From DATBGS01 sp036557885 (GTDB lineage: Bacteria > Chloroflexota > Ktedonobacteria > Ktedonobacterales > DATBGS01), in contig DATBGS010000165.1 of assembly GCA_036557885.1 (NCBI GenBank), positions 62,001 to 126,000 on the forward strand: a stretch of DNA of 64,000 bases. Direction: 5' to 3'. How positions within the stretch are numbered: position 1 is the first letter of the stretch; every line of letters starts with the position of its first letter. Positions 1-9,029 of the stretch are shown here, piece by piece. Under the pieces are notes generated by a model that searched no databases, had not been told where the DNA came from, and saw only the letters and a program-made list of their open reading frames with translations. Position numbers and translations under genes: made by a program.

Positions 1-378
1 TGGCCGCCCCCAGACCCATACAGCCCCATTTACTACGCCTTCAAGCTGTATTCTAACTTCGACAGCCAGGGCGGTTGGTTCAACGGCACCTCCATTCAGG
101 CCACCAGCACCCAGCCAGAAACCATCTCCTGCTTTGCCGCAGAACAAAAGAACGGGGATGTCTTCGTGATGGTCTTGAATAAAAACATCCGGGAATCGCT
201 CACGCCCACCATTCATCTCCCCGGTCTGGCACCCAGAAACGTCACCGTCTATCGCTATGGCCCGGACCCCAGGCAGCCGCTTGCCAAAGTTGACAGCTTC
301 ACCTTAAAGGATCAGACGCTGCGACCAGCCCTGCCGCCCTACTCGATCAGCCTGTTTTATATGGCAAAGCCGCAGTAG
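1..378 (+). CDS. 3' end of a secreted-type glycoside hydrolase, GH44-like C-terminal beta domain
   Basis: The frame is open from the first base of the window and ends at TAG 376-378, so only the last 125 residues are visible. They form an all-beta segment with phrases such as YYAFKLYSNFD, AAEQKNGDVFVMVLNK and YRYGP, resembling the C-terminal beta-sandwich that packs on the catalytic barrel of GH44-type cellulases and related arabinofuranosidases. The barrel, catalytic acids and any signal peptide lie outside the window. A glycosyltransferase gene starts 51 bases downstream on the same strand. The family is assigned from local resemblance only; another glycosidase family with a similar accessory domain is possible. 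Confidence 0.6.
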   Translation, partial: WPPPDPYSPIYYAFKLYSNFDSQGGWFNGTSIQATSTQPETISCFAAEQKNGDVFVMVLNKNIRESLTPTIHLPGLAPRNVTVYRYGPDPRQPLAKVDSFTLKDQTLRPALPPYSISLFYMAKPQ

Positions 379-429
379 CGCCACGCGCTCACGTCAAGAG
401 GAAAAAGGGGAAAGAAAGGGAATGGCGCC

Positions 430-2475
430 ATGCCAGGAGTGCTGCCTCTCATCTGTTTCTGCTGCCTTGGGCTGGCCTGCGCCCAGACGGCACGCAAACA
501 GAAGCCGACTCCATCCTGGCGGCGCATCTTGCTCACCACCAGCATCATCTGGGGGGTCTTGCTCACGGCCATTACGGAAATCCTGAGCTTCTTCAATGCT
601 TTAACTTTTGGCTGGGATGCTATCCTCTGGGTGCTCATCAGCATCACCGCCCTGGCGTTCGCCTGGTGGCAAAGCGGGCGTCCATTGTTGGGCCTGCGGG
701 GTCTTCGCTTTGTTTTTGCCCTCCGGCGGGCGTTCCTGGGCTTGGTGCTGCCCATAAAACAAGCTCTCAGTGCCTCGCGCTATCTCAGCGGCCTGCTCGG
801 TGGAGTCGTCCTGCTGGTGGCGATGCTTGGTCTGGTAGCCTGGGTAGCCCCACCCAACACCTGGGATTCGATGACCTACCATCTGCCGCGTGTGATGCAC
901 TGGATTCAAGATCAGAGCGTCGCTTTTTTCCCCACCAATATCATCCGCCAGCTTCATCAGCCTCCCTGGGCCGAATATGCCATCCTACATTTTCAACTCT
1001 TGAGTGGAGGAGATTCCCTCGACAACAGCGTCGCCTGGTTCAGCTTGATCGGCTGTATCGTCGCGGCATCGCTGATTGCGCAACAACTCGGAGCAGACTG
1101 GCGCGGCCAGGTGTTTGCCGCCGTCATTGCCGCCACAATTCCAATGGGCATCCTTCAGGCATCCAGCACACAGAACGACCTGGTGGTCGCCTTCTGGCTG
1201 CTCTGCGCAATCTCTTCCCTCTTCGCCTATCAAATACAGCCAAACTGGAGAGACGCCGCAGCCGCAGGTGCCAGCCTGGGGCTGGCAATCCTCACCAAAG
1301 GCACCGCCTATGTCTTTGCCTTGCCTTTCTTGCTCTGGTTCGGGATTTGGGGGCTGCGTGCCTTGCGCTGGCAGGTATGGAAGCCTGTCTTGCTCATCAG
1401 CCTGGGCGTCTTGCTGCTCAACGCCGCCTTTTATGCGCGCAACCTGAGTCTCTTTGGCAGCCCGCTGGGGCCAAGCGACGCCACAGATCTCTATGCCAAC
1501 GGGAGCTTCTCCCCCAAAGCGTTGCTCTCCAACGTGATCAGAAACCTCAGCCTCCAGATCGGGACACCCAGCCAGAGCATCAACGCCAGCCTGGAGCATG
1601 GAATACGCAAACTGCTTGCGCTCCTGACGATCAACCCCGATAATGCCCTGACCACCTGGCACGGCACCGTCTTTGAGATCAATGGTGCCAACGGAACCTG
1701 GGCGCATGAAGCGGTGGCAGGCAACGCTTTGCTGCTGGTGCTTGTGGTGGGTGTCATTGCGCTGTGTTTCCTCATGCGCAGCCTGCGCACACAGCGCTGG
1801 CTCCTCGCTTATCTGCTGGCTCTGGTGGGCGCGTTTCTGCTGTTTTCGTGGTATCTCAAATGGCAGCCCTGGGGAAGTCGTCTGCTCCTGCCACTCTGCC
1901 TGCTGGCTACCCCGCTCTGTGGCGCTGTCCTCTCCGCCATTCCCCAAAAAACACTGGCAAACGCCGTTCCGGCCCTGTTGCTGCTGGCCGTGTTGCCCTG
2001 GGTGCTCTTTAATCAGAGCCGCCCGCTGGTGGGCAGCCAGAGCATCCTGACCACGCCGCGCATAGACCAATACTTCAACAACCGCCCAAACATCGAAGCC
2101 CCTTACCTTGGCGCGGTGCAGTTTATTCAGGCCAAAGGCTGCTCGGAGATTGGCATCGCCATTTCAGGGCAAGATGGCTGGGGCTACCCTATCGGCCTGG
2201 ACGCCTGGGAGTATCCGCTCTGGGTGCTGCTGAACCCTTCCGGGCAAGGCAGCGTGCACTTTGAGCATGTCACTATCACGACCAGTTCGGCTCCCCTGGC
2301 CCAGACCCCGCCGTTCTCCAACTTCCATCCCTGTGCCATCATTGCTTTCAGGTTCACCTCAGAGCAAGGCACCACGCTGAGCAGCAACGGAGGCACTTAC
2401 GAGCAAGCCTGGTCGTCTGCCCCGATAGATGACACTTTTACCGTGAATGTGTTCTTACCAGGGCCGGGGGAATAG
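430..2475 (+). CDS. Polytopic glycosyltransferase, GT39/ArnT-like
   Basis: A 681-residue membrane protein with about a dozen hydrophobic segments. Around residue 145 it has the acidic loop PPNTWDSMTYHLPRV, typical of the first extracytoplasmic loop of GT39/ArnT/PMT-like (GT-C) enzymes, where an aspartate takes part in catalysis; a YLKWQPWGSRLLLP segment near residue 475 also fits the family. Such enzymes move a sugar from a polyprenyl-phosphate donor to a lipid, protein or polysaccharide outside the membrane. The start ATG at 430 follows a purine-rich GGGGAAAGAAAGGG stretch. A convergent GT2 gene of the polyprenyl-phosphate-sugar-synthase type lies 9 bases past the stop and could make its donor (inference). 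The acceptor cannot be read from sequence. Confidence 0.82.
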   Translation: MPGVLPLICFCCLGLACAQTARKQKPTPSWRRILLTTSIIWGVLLTAITEILSFFNALTFGWDAILWVLISITALAFAWWQSGRPLLGLRGLRFVFALRRAFLGLVLPIKQALSASRYLSGLLGGVVLLVAMLGLVAWVAPPNTWDSMTYHLPRVMHWIQDQSVAFFPTNIIRQLHQPPWAEYAILHFQLLSGGDSLDNSVAWFSLIGCIVAASLIAQQLGADWRGQVFAAVIAATIPMGILQASSTQNDLVVAFWLLCAISSLFAYQIQPNWRDAAAAGASLGLAILTKGTAYVFALPFLLWFGIWGLRALRWQVWKPVLLISLGVLLLNAAFYARNLSLFGSPLGPSDATDLYANGSFSPKALLSNVIRNLSLQIGTPSQSINASLEHGIRKLLALLTINPDNALTTWHGTVFEINGANGTWAHEAVAGNALLLVLVVGVIALCFLMRSLRTQRWLLAYLLALVGAFLLFSWYLKWQPWGSRLLLPLCLLATPLCGAVLSAIPQKTLANAVPALLLLAVLPWVLFNQSRPLVGSQSILTTPRIDQYFNNRPNIEAPYLGAVQFIQAKGCSEIGIAISGQDGWGYPIGLDAWEYPLWVLLNPSGQGSVHFEHVTITTSSAPLAQTPPFSNFHPCAIIAFRFTSEQGTTLSSNGGTYEQAWSSAPIDDTFTVNVFLPGPGE

Positions 2476-2484
2476 CCATCCAGC

Positions 2485-3165
2485 TCAATCTTTGAAGCGG
2501 AACTTGATGAGCGCCCACAATGCCGGGAACGCATCGCGCCAGGTAATCTTCTTGCCCTCGGCAAAATCGCGTCCCGCATAATAAATCGGCACCTCATAAA
2601 TGCGGTACTTGCGCTTGAGCACCTTGGCTGTGATCTCTGGTTCAAAGTCAAAGCGGTTGGAACGAATCGTGATACTCTTCAAGATTGGCGCTCGAAAGGC
2701 TTTATAGCCCGTCTCCATATCGGTGAGCATATTGTTATAGAGCAGGTTGGTAATAAACGTGAGCAGCTTATTGCCCAGATAATGCCAGAACAAAAACGCC
2801 CGGTGAATGCCCAGAAAGCGCGAGCCATAGACCACATCGGCCTTGCCATCGGCAATGGGTTTGAGCACTACCTCCAGGTCTTTCGGGTCGTATTCCAGAT
2901 CCGCATCTTGAATCACAATCACCTCTTTGCAGGCTTGCTGCACCGCTGTCCGAATGCCCGCGCCCTTGCCCATATTTTTCTCGTGATAAAAAATCCGCAC
3001 ATTCTCCGGCCAGACGCTCTGCTGCAAAATCTCGCGGGTGCCATCGGTAGAGCAATCATCCACCACGAGGATTTCTTTTTGATAGGGCGCCTGCTGCACC
3101 TGCTCAATCACCTGCACAGTGGTGTTTTTCTCGTTATAGACCGGGATGACGACCGAAATATCCAT
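2485..3165 (-). CDS. GT2 family glycosyltransferase, dolichyl/polyprenyl-phosphate mannose synthase-like
   Basis: This 226-residue protein starts MDISVVIPVYNEK, the classic GT2 opening, followed by the nucleotide-binding VVDDCSTDGT (about residue 37) and the metal-binding QDADLEYDP (about residue 86). Soluble GT2 enzymes of this length usually load a hexose from an NDP-sugar onto polyprenyl phosphate at the inner membrane face. The open frame extends 44 codons further upstream, but that extension is not GT2-like and is Cys/His-rich; the start at 3165 has a GAGGC ribosome-site-like stretch 9 bases upstream. It converges on the GT39-like gene at 430-2475, the kind of enzyme that would use its product. 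The sugar is unknown. Confidence 0.85.
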   Translation of the reverse strand: MDISVVIPVYNEKNTTVQVIEQVQQAPYQKEILVVDDCSTDGTREILQQSVWPENVRIFYHEKNMGKGAGIRTAVQQACKEVIVIQDADLEYDPKDLEVVLKPIADGKADVVYGSRFLGIHRAFLFWHYLGNKLLTFITNLLYNNMLTDMETGYKAFRAPILKSITIRSNRFDFEPEITAKVLKRKYRIYEVPIYYAGRDFAEGKKITWRDAFPALWALIKFRFKD

Positions 3166-3845
3166 CACTATTGCCTCATGCTTGCCGGGACAAATATGCC
3201 CAATTACTTTTGTATGGTGGGTATGAGGATACCAGGAACAGATGCAAAGAGCAAAAGGCTCTGGAATGCAAAATGAATCAAACGTGCAGGCTCCCAAGAG
3301 ATGAAGAGAAGTCTTTCAGAGAAAGACGGATCGGTACTTGCCGGGTAACGGGTGAGGCTATGTTGGGCATGTCTTACTGTCGTCCCCATCTCTGCAGGTT
3401 GACCAATTCAACTTACAGCAAGGGAGCAATAGAACACAAAAAACTATGACGTTGTGTGAGGAAATTATAACTGCGTGCTCGGCATCTCAAACATTTTACC
3501 GACTGATTGATCGGCAAGAGGTTCCTTCTCGAGACAGGCTTAGTCTGTTTCATCCCCTCTTTATCCTGATTTAATGTCTCTCATTACCCATTGCTGGGTG
3601 CTCCTTATCGCACCTGATTGGCGATTTGCTACCAGAAAGGCTCTCGCCTCCCTAAGCAATGGATGAGAGTGTATTCATCCGCTCCTCCCCAGGTGGTTGG
3701 GCTGCCACTGATTTGCCAATAACACTCAAGTGGCCTTGACATGGGGGAGATTGAGGAGCATACTTGTCCTACCCTGATTCCCTAACCCCAGCTTTTGTAT
3801 GGTCAGCACGTAGGTTGTATCAGAGAGGAGAAGAGTAGAGAGTGT
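3166..3845. other. Intergenic region with no recognised gene
   Basis: About 680 bases between two divergent genes. Short open frames exist on both strands but none has both a plausible ribosome site and a recognisable protein. It presumably carries the promoters of the GT2 gene (leftward) and the methyltransferase gene (rightward), but I see no convincing -35/-10 pair. Confidence 0.5.
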
Positions 3846-4619
3846 ATGGAAATAAGGGAAGCTGGCGCGGCCCCGTTAGAGATGCTGCTAGGCGTGTTAC
3901 AGGATCAAGCTGTAGAGCTCACCTCCACTTCCCGCATTCTTGATTTTGGATGTGGAGAAGGTCAGTCGGTCTACGTCTTGAGGAAGCGAGGGTTACAGGC
4001 CTTTGGAGTGGATATCGTCCCTGCCTACGATGCCATTCAACAGCGTTTGGAAGAAGAGGGCCTCACACAAGACAATGAGGCGGTATTTGGCCTGATGAAT
4101 CTGACCAACTATCGGATTCCCTTCGAAGACAATACGTTTGATGTAGTCATGAGCTGGATGGTCTTCGAACACGTTCAGAACTGGCCGCAAGCGCTTGCAG
4201 AGATTCAAAGGGTGCTCAAGCCTGGTGGAGTGGGCCTGCACCTCTTTCCTGCGAGGTATCGACCCATAGAAGGCCATGTGTTTGTCCCCTTCGCATCAGT
4301 CATCCAGGCACGTCCTTATCTGGCACTTTGGGCCTTTCTGGGGGTGAGAAACTCCTTCCAACAGGGCAAGAATTGGAGGGAAGTAGCCAAGCTCAATTTT
4401 GAGTACCTGAGGAAATATACGGTGTACTTATCCAAGGGCCAGATCCGAAGGGCTGTGGTGGCCGAGTTTGGGAATCTTTCCTTACTGGAGAAGAGTTATC
4501 TGAAACATCACCACAAGCCTCAAGCCCGGCGCATCTCCGCACTCACCAGGGTGATCCCCTTTCTCCCCTGGTTGATTGGGACCTTCTACATGAGTGTCGT
4601 CTTCTTTAAAAAGCCATGA
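3846..4619 (+). CDS. SAM-dependent methyltransferase, class I
   Basis: A Rossmann-fold methyltransferase of 257 residues. Motif I is ILDFGCGEGQSVYVL (about residue 32), an acidic strand end follows at FGVDI, and the post-I region contains the usual 'FEDNTFDVVMSWMVFEHV' and 'EIQRVLKPGGVGLHLFPAR' Methyltransf_11 signatures. It would transfer a methyl group from SAM to an unidentified small molecule or lipid. I chose ATG 3846 because the GAGAGGAGAAG purine run (3822-3832) is a plausible ribosome site and the protein is conserved-looking from there; ATG 3795, 17 codons upstream, is the alternative. The C-terminal end is hydrophobic (PFLPWLIGTFYMSVVFF), suggesting membrane association. It stands alone, with no operon partner. 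Confidence 0.8.
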   Translation: MEIREAGAAPLEMLLGVLQDQAVELTSTSRILDFGCGEGQSVYVLRKRGLQAFGVDIVPAYDAIQQRLEEEGLTQDNEAVFGLMNLTNYRIPFEDNTFDVVMSWMVFEHVQNWPQALAEIQRVLKPGGVGLHLFPARYRPIEGHVFVPFASVIQARPYLALWAFLGVRNSFQQGKNWREVAKLNFEYLRKYTVYLSKGQIRRAVVAEFGNLSLLEKSYLKHHHKPQARRISALTRVIPFLPWLIGTFYMSVVFFKKP

Positions 4620-5085
4620 CCAGTGCAACGGAGAGATGGGAAATAACTCCCCTGCGTAGTGTGTGAAAACCCCCCCTACACTTCCGCGAGTGGGAGGAGA
4701 AAAATTGCGTAGAGAGCATTTGCGCAAACTACGGGTCACAAGGGTCCAAAAAGCTCGTCGAGTGGTGACTCTTTTGGGTTCTCCACCGAACTTGGTGTCT
4801 CAGTAAGCTTGCATATTGGAACAAGCAGAGATTTCATAACGATAGGATGGCTTCTTCTTGGGCCACGTTACTGCTTCCAGGGGTGGTCTGGTCTCGGTCA
4901 TCACTCCTGGCTGTTTGTGTAGCGTGAGGTACTCCCCATTGTCAAGACCACCATCAGCCCAAAGAGAAGTGGGCCAAGCAACACTTGAAGTGGAGATTGC
5001 TCCGACCAATCCAATTCCATACGTTTCCTCCTCGACCCTGTGAGCTGCCATCTCTCCCAGGGCATGCGCGTGCGCTTACCAAGAC
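4620..5085. other. Intergenic region with no recognised gene
   Basis: About 470 bases between the methyltransferase and WD40 debris. The short frames on both strands have no coding features that I can support. Confidence 0.5.
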
Positions 5086-6058
5086 TTAGCTCGATGGCTG
5101 ATACGCCACCAGCATCTCTTCGGTGGCGAGCCAAAGCGTCCGTCCATCGTGATCGAAAGCTAGCGCCTGGATGGGCTCGATCATACCCGTAGGGAGTCGT
5201 TGCATCAATGTGCCATCCTCGACACGGAACACGAGCAAATCGCCGCTCTGCGCAGGAACAAGCAGGACAATTCCGTCAGGGGCAAGGACAAACGGTCCGG
5301 TTTTTTCTATCTCACTGCAGGTAAGCCAAAGCCTTTTCCCAGAACCCACTTCATACGCCAGCACTCAAAGCCCTGCCATATGTGGTAACCAAATATAATC
5401 AGGCGACTATCCGGGCTGAAGGCCGCTAGTCCTATGATATCCTCCAGGTCATATCCAGGAACCCCTGCGTCCAAGCCCTGATGGACCAGAGTCAGGGCGG
5501 TGGTGCCGCTGACATAATCTTGTTGGACTGGTTCATAGGTTGACCACCGCTTCCTCGCTGGCAGCGGGACAAAGCGCTCCGCTGGATCGAGCCGCCAGAG
5601 CTGCAAGGCTCCGCCTCCCTGGTGGCTAAAGATCCCTGCAACAAAGGTGGAAGAGGGATCGCAGGTGAGGCCGCTGATAGCGTAGGCGTTGATAGCGTGG
5701 TGACTCATGACCTCGCCGGTCTGCCAGTCAAGGAGGAAGAGTTGCTCAGCATACCCTAAACCAAGGACGAGCCAGCGCCCATCAGGCGAGCTTGCCAGGC
5801 TCTTGATCACCGGTCCGACGTGGGGGTTTCGCTCATGCGTACTGGCAAGAGATCGTCAAAATTGCGCCACTCAATCCTGCCAGGGGGTGAGAAATGGCCC
5901 TCACTCTGTTGGAGCGGAGAATGGGCAAAGCAGGTGCCATCTGGCGAGTTGGTAATCTCCCCTAAAAACACCTTCCGGCCACCTGCGTCAAATGTCAGAG
6001 GGAGCAGCGATGCAGGAGCAGTAGAAAACTGAGCCAGGATCGTGGCCGGGTTTGTTTC
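5086..6058 (-). pseudogene. WD40-repeat protein remnant (leftward half)
   Basis: Read leftward, three consecutive frames give one WD40-like protein. The first runs from about 6045 to 5812 (ITNSPDGTCFAHSP), the second from about 5810 to 5350 (SLASSPDGRWLVLGLG, GLTCDPSSTFVAGIFS, LAAFSPDSRLIIFGYH), the third from about 5364 to the stop at 5086 (LAFDHDGRTLWLATEEMLVAYQ). The repeated S-P-D-G-R/S-x-hydrophobic phrase is the blade signature of beta-propellers. Two frameshifts, near 5812 and 5355, and the missing start make it a pseudogene. The 5' end abuts, head to head, another WD40 fragment on the plus strand at about 6061. The original role cannot be inferred; WD40 proteins are usually scaffolds. 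Confidence 0.7.
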
Positions 6059-6060
6059 AA

Positions 6061-6514
6061 GTGACCGGCGATGACTACTGCTCCATTTGCCTGTGGGATG
6101 TGCTGTACGGTACACAGCTTGCCACTTTGAAGGATGATGCCTTAGAAGCGGACGATGATGCATTTCATACATGTATCTGGGGGTAGCCTGGTCGCCGGAT
6201 GGTCGTCTGCTGGCCTCATCCAGTAGTGGAGGGGTGCGCCTGTGGGATACCCAGATGTGGCAGGTGGTCGCAGTCCTCCCCATGAAGTTCGGCAACATCG
6301 TCCCGGCGAGCGTAGCTTGGTCGCCGGATGGTCGGTATCTTGCTGCGCAGGGGGTGCCGAAAGCGCCCTGGGTCTGTGGGATGTGCCGCAGAGGAAGCTC
6401 TTGCGCCTCATCGCGGGCGACCAGAAGGTCAATGCTCTGGCCTGGTCTCCCAATGGGCAGCTGCTGGCGGCTGCAGGCGTCGATCACCAGGTCAAGGTCT
6501 GGGCGATGCACTAG
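6061..6514 (+). pseudogene. WD40-repeat protein remnant (rightward half)
   Basis: Three plus-strand frames add up to the C-terminal blades of a WD40 protein: from 6061 'VTGDDYCSICLWDVLYGTQLA', then from about 6171 'GVAWSPDGRLLASSSSGGVRLWD' blocks and 'SVAWSPDGRYLAAQG', then from about 6350 'ALGLWDVPQRKLL' and 'NALAWSPNGQLLAAAG...VKVWAMH' to TAG. The D-G-R-LLA-S and LWD phrases are canonical. Frameshifts lie near 6165 and 6350 and there is no start or ribosome site. It diverges from the fragment at 5086-6058, so the locus is two 3' gene parts joined back to back. Confidence 0.72.
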
Positions 6515-6542
6515 CGTGGAGCGGTATCCACACGTGGAAGGT

Positions 6543-6650
6543 GCGGCTCGTCTGGACTCCCGCCTGCTCTGCTGCCTCCTGCCAGGATTGCCCAGCCTTC
6601 ATCCCGTCAATCAGCTGCGCTTTCGCGGCACGGCATACTTGCTGATCCAT
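6543..6650 (-). pseudogene. Transposase N-terminal HTH fragment
   Basis: The 36-residue stretch beginning MDQQVCRAAKAQLIDGMK and ending QEAAEQAGVQTSR aligns with the start of the transposase remnant at 49168 (QGCSWQEAVLAAGVQMSR), sharing the SWQEA--AGVQ-SR core of a helix-turn-helix. Homology stops abruptly after that, so this is a truncated insertion-sequence relic. Iterated repeats at 6977-7068 lie upstream in its direction of transcription and may be the matching element end. Confidence 0.55.
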
Positions 6651-6976
6651 GATGGCCTCCGCTGAGAAAAGTTGCCTGAAGAGGAGCGCACATCTGCACG
6701 TCGCATTCTTGTTGCGTCTTCTTGCCACTGGCCCAACACCCTGTTTGGGGCGCGGGGCAACCTTATGCAATTATCTATGCTATGCGGCGTTCCTCCATTT
6801 GACCTTGCAAGAGGCATTTCTGCATATTTTGCCGCTATCTGTGGCCGCTCAGAAATAAGCACTGCAAAATATAAACTGATAAGAGTCGAACCGCTCACAA
6901 ACTTACAGCCAGCAATGGAGAGACTGGTTTCTCCCATTTCGAACTCGGTAAGAAAGCAACTTCTCCCAGGAATTAT

Positions 6977-7068
6977 TCTAAAAATATGAGAGACGTTTCT
7001 AAACTTCCTTGCGGACCTTTTCTAAAGTTATTTGAGACGGTCCTTCCTTTCTAAAGTTATAAGAGACG
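6977..7068. repeat. Iterated 19-base repeats, TCTAAAGTTATnnGAGACG
   Basis: Copies at 7021-7039 and 7050-7068 differ at only two bases. A third copy at 6977-6995 (TCTAAAAATATGAGAGACG) is more diverged and a half-copy starts at 6998. All are in direct orientation. They may be transposase-binding sites at the end of the element whose transposase fragment lies at 6543-6650. Confidence 0.6.
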
Positions 7069-7351
7069 CCACAACTATCACTGCTCGTAAGCTTGCAGAG
7101 GCATATGGGAGTCGAACCCACCGAAGACATCGCTGAGATGCCCCCCAACGGTTTTGAAGACCGCGACAGTCACCGGACCACAAATGCCTCCACGCGAGAG
7201 CATAACACCAGGAGCAGAGGGTGTCAATGAAGCGAGCAAAGGGAAAATCATGGCACAAAAGAAAGGCTGAATGACCGCGTATGTAAGCTGGCAGCAAGAA
7301 CCTTGTGCTATACTGCTGACCATGATATTTTTCAAGGGATTCTCTATAGAA

Positions 7352-8623
7352 ATGGGCAGAAAAGTTGTTATGACGGAACCGCTCCTGACGCCACCTGCTG
7401 GCTCTGCTGCCAAAACTGAAAATCCACCGCTCCGACTCGTTGGGGCCGACCAGAAGGCGCTCTGGGATGCGTTTATGGCTGAGGCACCACATGGGCATCT
7501 GCTGCAATGCTGGTCCTGGGGAAAACTGAAAGAAGCATTTGGCTGGCGTGCCCTGCGGGTTGCGCTGTGGGATGATCAAGGCCAACATATCCTCGCCGCC
7601 GCGCAAATCTTGCTGCGATCTCTCCCTCTAATTGGCATGTCTATCGCCTATGTTCCAAAGGGACCGGTGATTGATTGGGGCAATACCACCCTATGCCAGC
7701 AGTTTTTTGCGGCGCTCCATCCCCTCTTGCGCTCGCGTCGGGTAGCAGTCCTGCGCATTGACCCCGATCTGCCAGAAAGCATTACCTCGCCAGCCAACGA
7801 CGCCGACGAGGAGAAGCCTGAGCCAGCATCAGCGGCAGGCGATACTGAGGCCAGCGCATCGTTGGGGAATCTCTACAATGTAGCAGAAGGACTCCGCGTC
7901 GTGGAGCAGCTTCGTGCGCTGGGCTTTCGCCGGGTGGAAGATAGCATCCAACCGCGCCGCACTATTGCTATTGATCTTCTCCCTGATGAAAAAGCCATCT
8001 CGCTCCGACAAAAACCCAAATGGCGCTATAATGCTGGCCTGGCTGCGCGGAAAGGCGTCGCCATTCGGGAAGCGACCACCCTGGAAGACCTGCAACGCTG
8101 GTATGATCTGATGGGCGTAACAAGCGAGCGTGATCGCTTTGCGGTCCACACCTTTGACTACTACAAGAAAGCGTGGGAAGCGATGTGCCAGGCAAACCAG
8201 GCGCGGCTTTTGCTGGCAGAGCAGCAGGGCAAGCTGCTCGCAGGTATTTATGTCACGCTGGTTGGTCGGGAAGGCATCTATTTGTACGGCGCCTCTGGGA
8301 ATGAGGGGCGCAACCTGATGCCCAACCATCTGCTGCAATGGGAAGCCATGAAATGGTGCAAAGCGCAGGGCGCCACGCTCTATGATCTGTGGGGAGTGGC
8401 CGACAGCGCCGACCCTAACGACCCAATGGCAGGCGTCTCGCGTTTTAAGCGTGGATGGGGCGGGCAATCGGTGCGCTATATTGGCTCTTTTGATTATGTC
8501 TATTCGCCGCTAGGCTATCGAGCTATGACCGCTGGCATGAGCCTGCGCAAAAAGCTCGATGAGGTGCGCATGCGTCGGCAAAATCATACAGAAGAACAAG
8601 AGCAACCCAAGGAGAAGAAATGA
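7352..8623 (+). CDS. FemAB-family peptidyltransferase (peptidoglycan interpeptide bridge type)
   Basis: A 423-residue protein with the layout of FemX/FemA/FemB aminoacyl-tRNA-dependent ligases, made of two GNAT-like halves. Family phrases include HGHLLQCWSWGKLKEAFGW near the N terminus, ERDRFAVHTFDYYKKAWEAM, GIYVTLVGREGIYLYGASG, NHLLQWEAMKWCKAQGATLYDLWG and GVSRFKRGWGG near the C terminus. FemAB enzymes add amino acids from aminoacyl-tRNA to the lipid II stem peptide. An acidic, low-complexity insert (about residues 150-180) separates the halves. Candidate starts are ATG 7352 (AAGGGA 12 bases upstream, chosen) and ATG 7370. The stop overlaps the next gene's start (ATGA at 8620), so the two are translationally coupled. 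The amino acid added is unknown. Confidence 0.85.
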   Translation: MGRKVVMTEPLLTPPAGSAAKTENPPLRLVGADQKALWDAFMAEAPHGHLLQCWSWGKLKEAFGWRALRVALWDDQGQHILAAAQILLRSLPLIGMSIAYVPKGPVIDWGNTTLCQQFFAALHPLLRSRRVAVLRIDPDLPESITSPANDADEEKPEPASAAGDTEASASLGNLYNVAEGLRVVEQLRALGFRRVEDSIQPRRTIAIDLLPDEKAISLRQKPKWRYNAGLAARKGVAIREATTLEDLQRWYDLMGVTSERDRFAVHTFDYYKKAWEAMCQANQARLLLAEQQGKLLAGIYVTLVGREGIYLYGASGNEGRNLMPNHLLQWEAMKWCKAQGATLYDLWGVADSADPNDPMAGVSRFKRGWGGQSVRYIGSFDYVYSPLGYRAMTAGMSLRKKLDEVRMRRQNHTEEQEQPKEKK

Positions 8624-9024
8624 GCCGGTTTACTCAGGCTGAGATTGACTATCTGGGCACTCAGCGCCTTGGCCGCCTGGCAACCATCAACACGGCAGGC
8701 GAACTGCATGTTGTGCCGGTCAGCTTTCGCTACAATCCAGAACTAGATACCCTCGATATTGGCGGTCGCTGGATCAGCACAAGCCGCAAGTACCGCGATG
8801 TAGAGCGCGATGGCCGCGTCGCTTTTGTGGTGGATGATATAACAGCATCTTCGCTGCCGCGCGGCATGGAAATACGAGGCCGCGCAGTGGTTGCTCCCAC
8901 TGGCGGCCAGGCAATCCGTCCTACTCTGGACCCGGAGATCATCCGCATTACGCCCACGCGCATCATCTCCTGGGGCGTAAATGGCGATAACAACTATCGG
9001 CCCGCAGGTCGCAACGTCGAGTAA
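8620..9024 (+). CDS. PPOX-class F420/FMN-dependent oxidoreductase
   Basis: This 134-residue split-barrel protein begins FTQAEIDYLGTQRLGRLATIN and continues LHVVPVSFRYNPELDTLDIGG, STSRKYRDVERDGRVAFVVDD and a C-terminal 'IRITPTRIISWG', the standard signature of the PPOX class F420-dependent family. Members bind F420 or FMN at the dimer interface and reduce or oxidise small molecules. Length is normal for the family. The start overlaps the end of the FemAB gene by 4 bases, so the two form an operon; the functional link is not obvious. It converges on the MATE gene with a 5-base gap. Confidence 0.88.
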   Translation: MSRFTQAEIDYLGTQRLGRLATINTAGELHVVPVSFRYNPELDTLDIGGRWISTSRKYRDVERDGRVAFVVDDITASSLPRGMEIRGRAVVAPTGGQAIRPTLDPEIIRITPTRIISWGVNGDNNYRPAGRNVE

Positions 9025-9029
9025 AGTGG

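Noticed and set aside
985..2070. A 361-codon minus-strand frame opposite the GT39-like gene
   Set aside because: Gln/Gly-rich antisense shadow; the plus-strand product has clear membrane topology and motifs.
6661..6989. Plus-strand frames between the WD40 debris and FemAB
   Set aside because: Overlapping, short and without homology features; only the transposase fragment and the iterated repeats are supported here.
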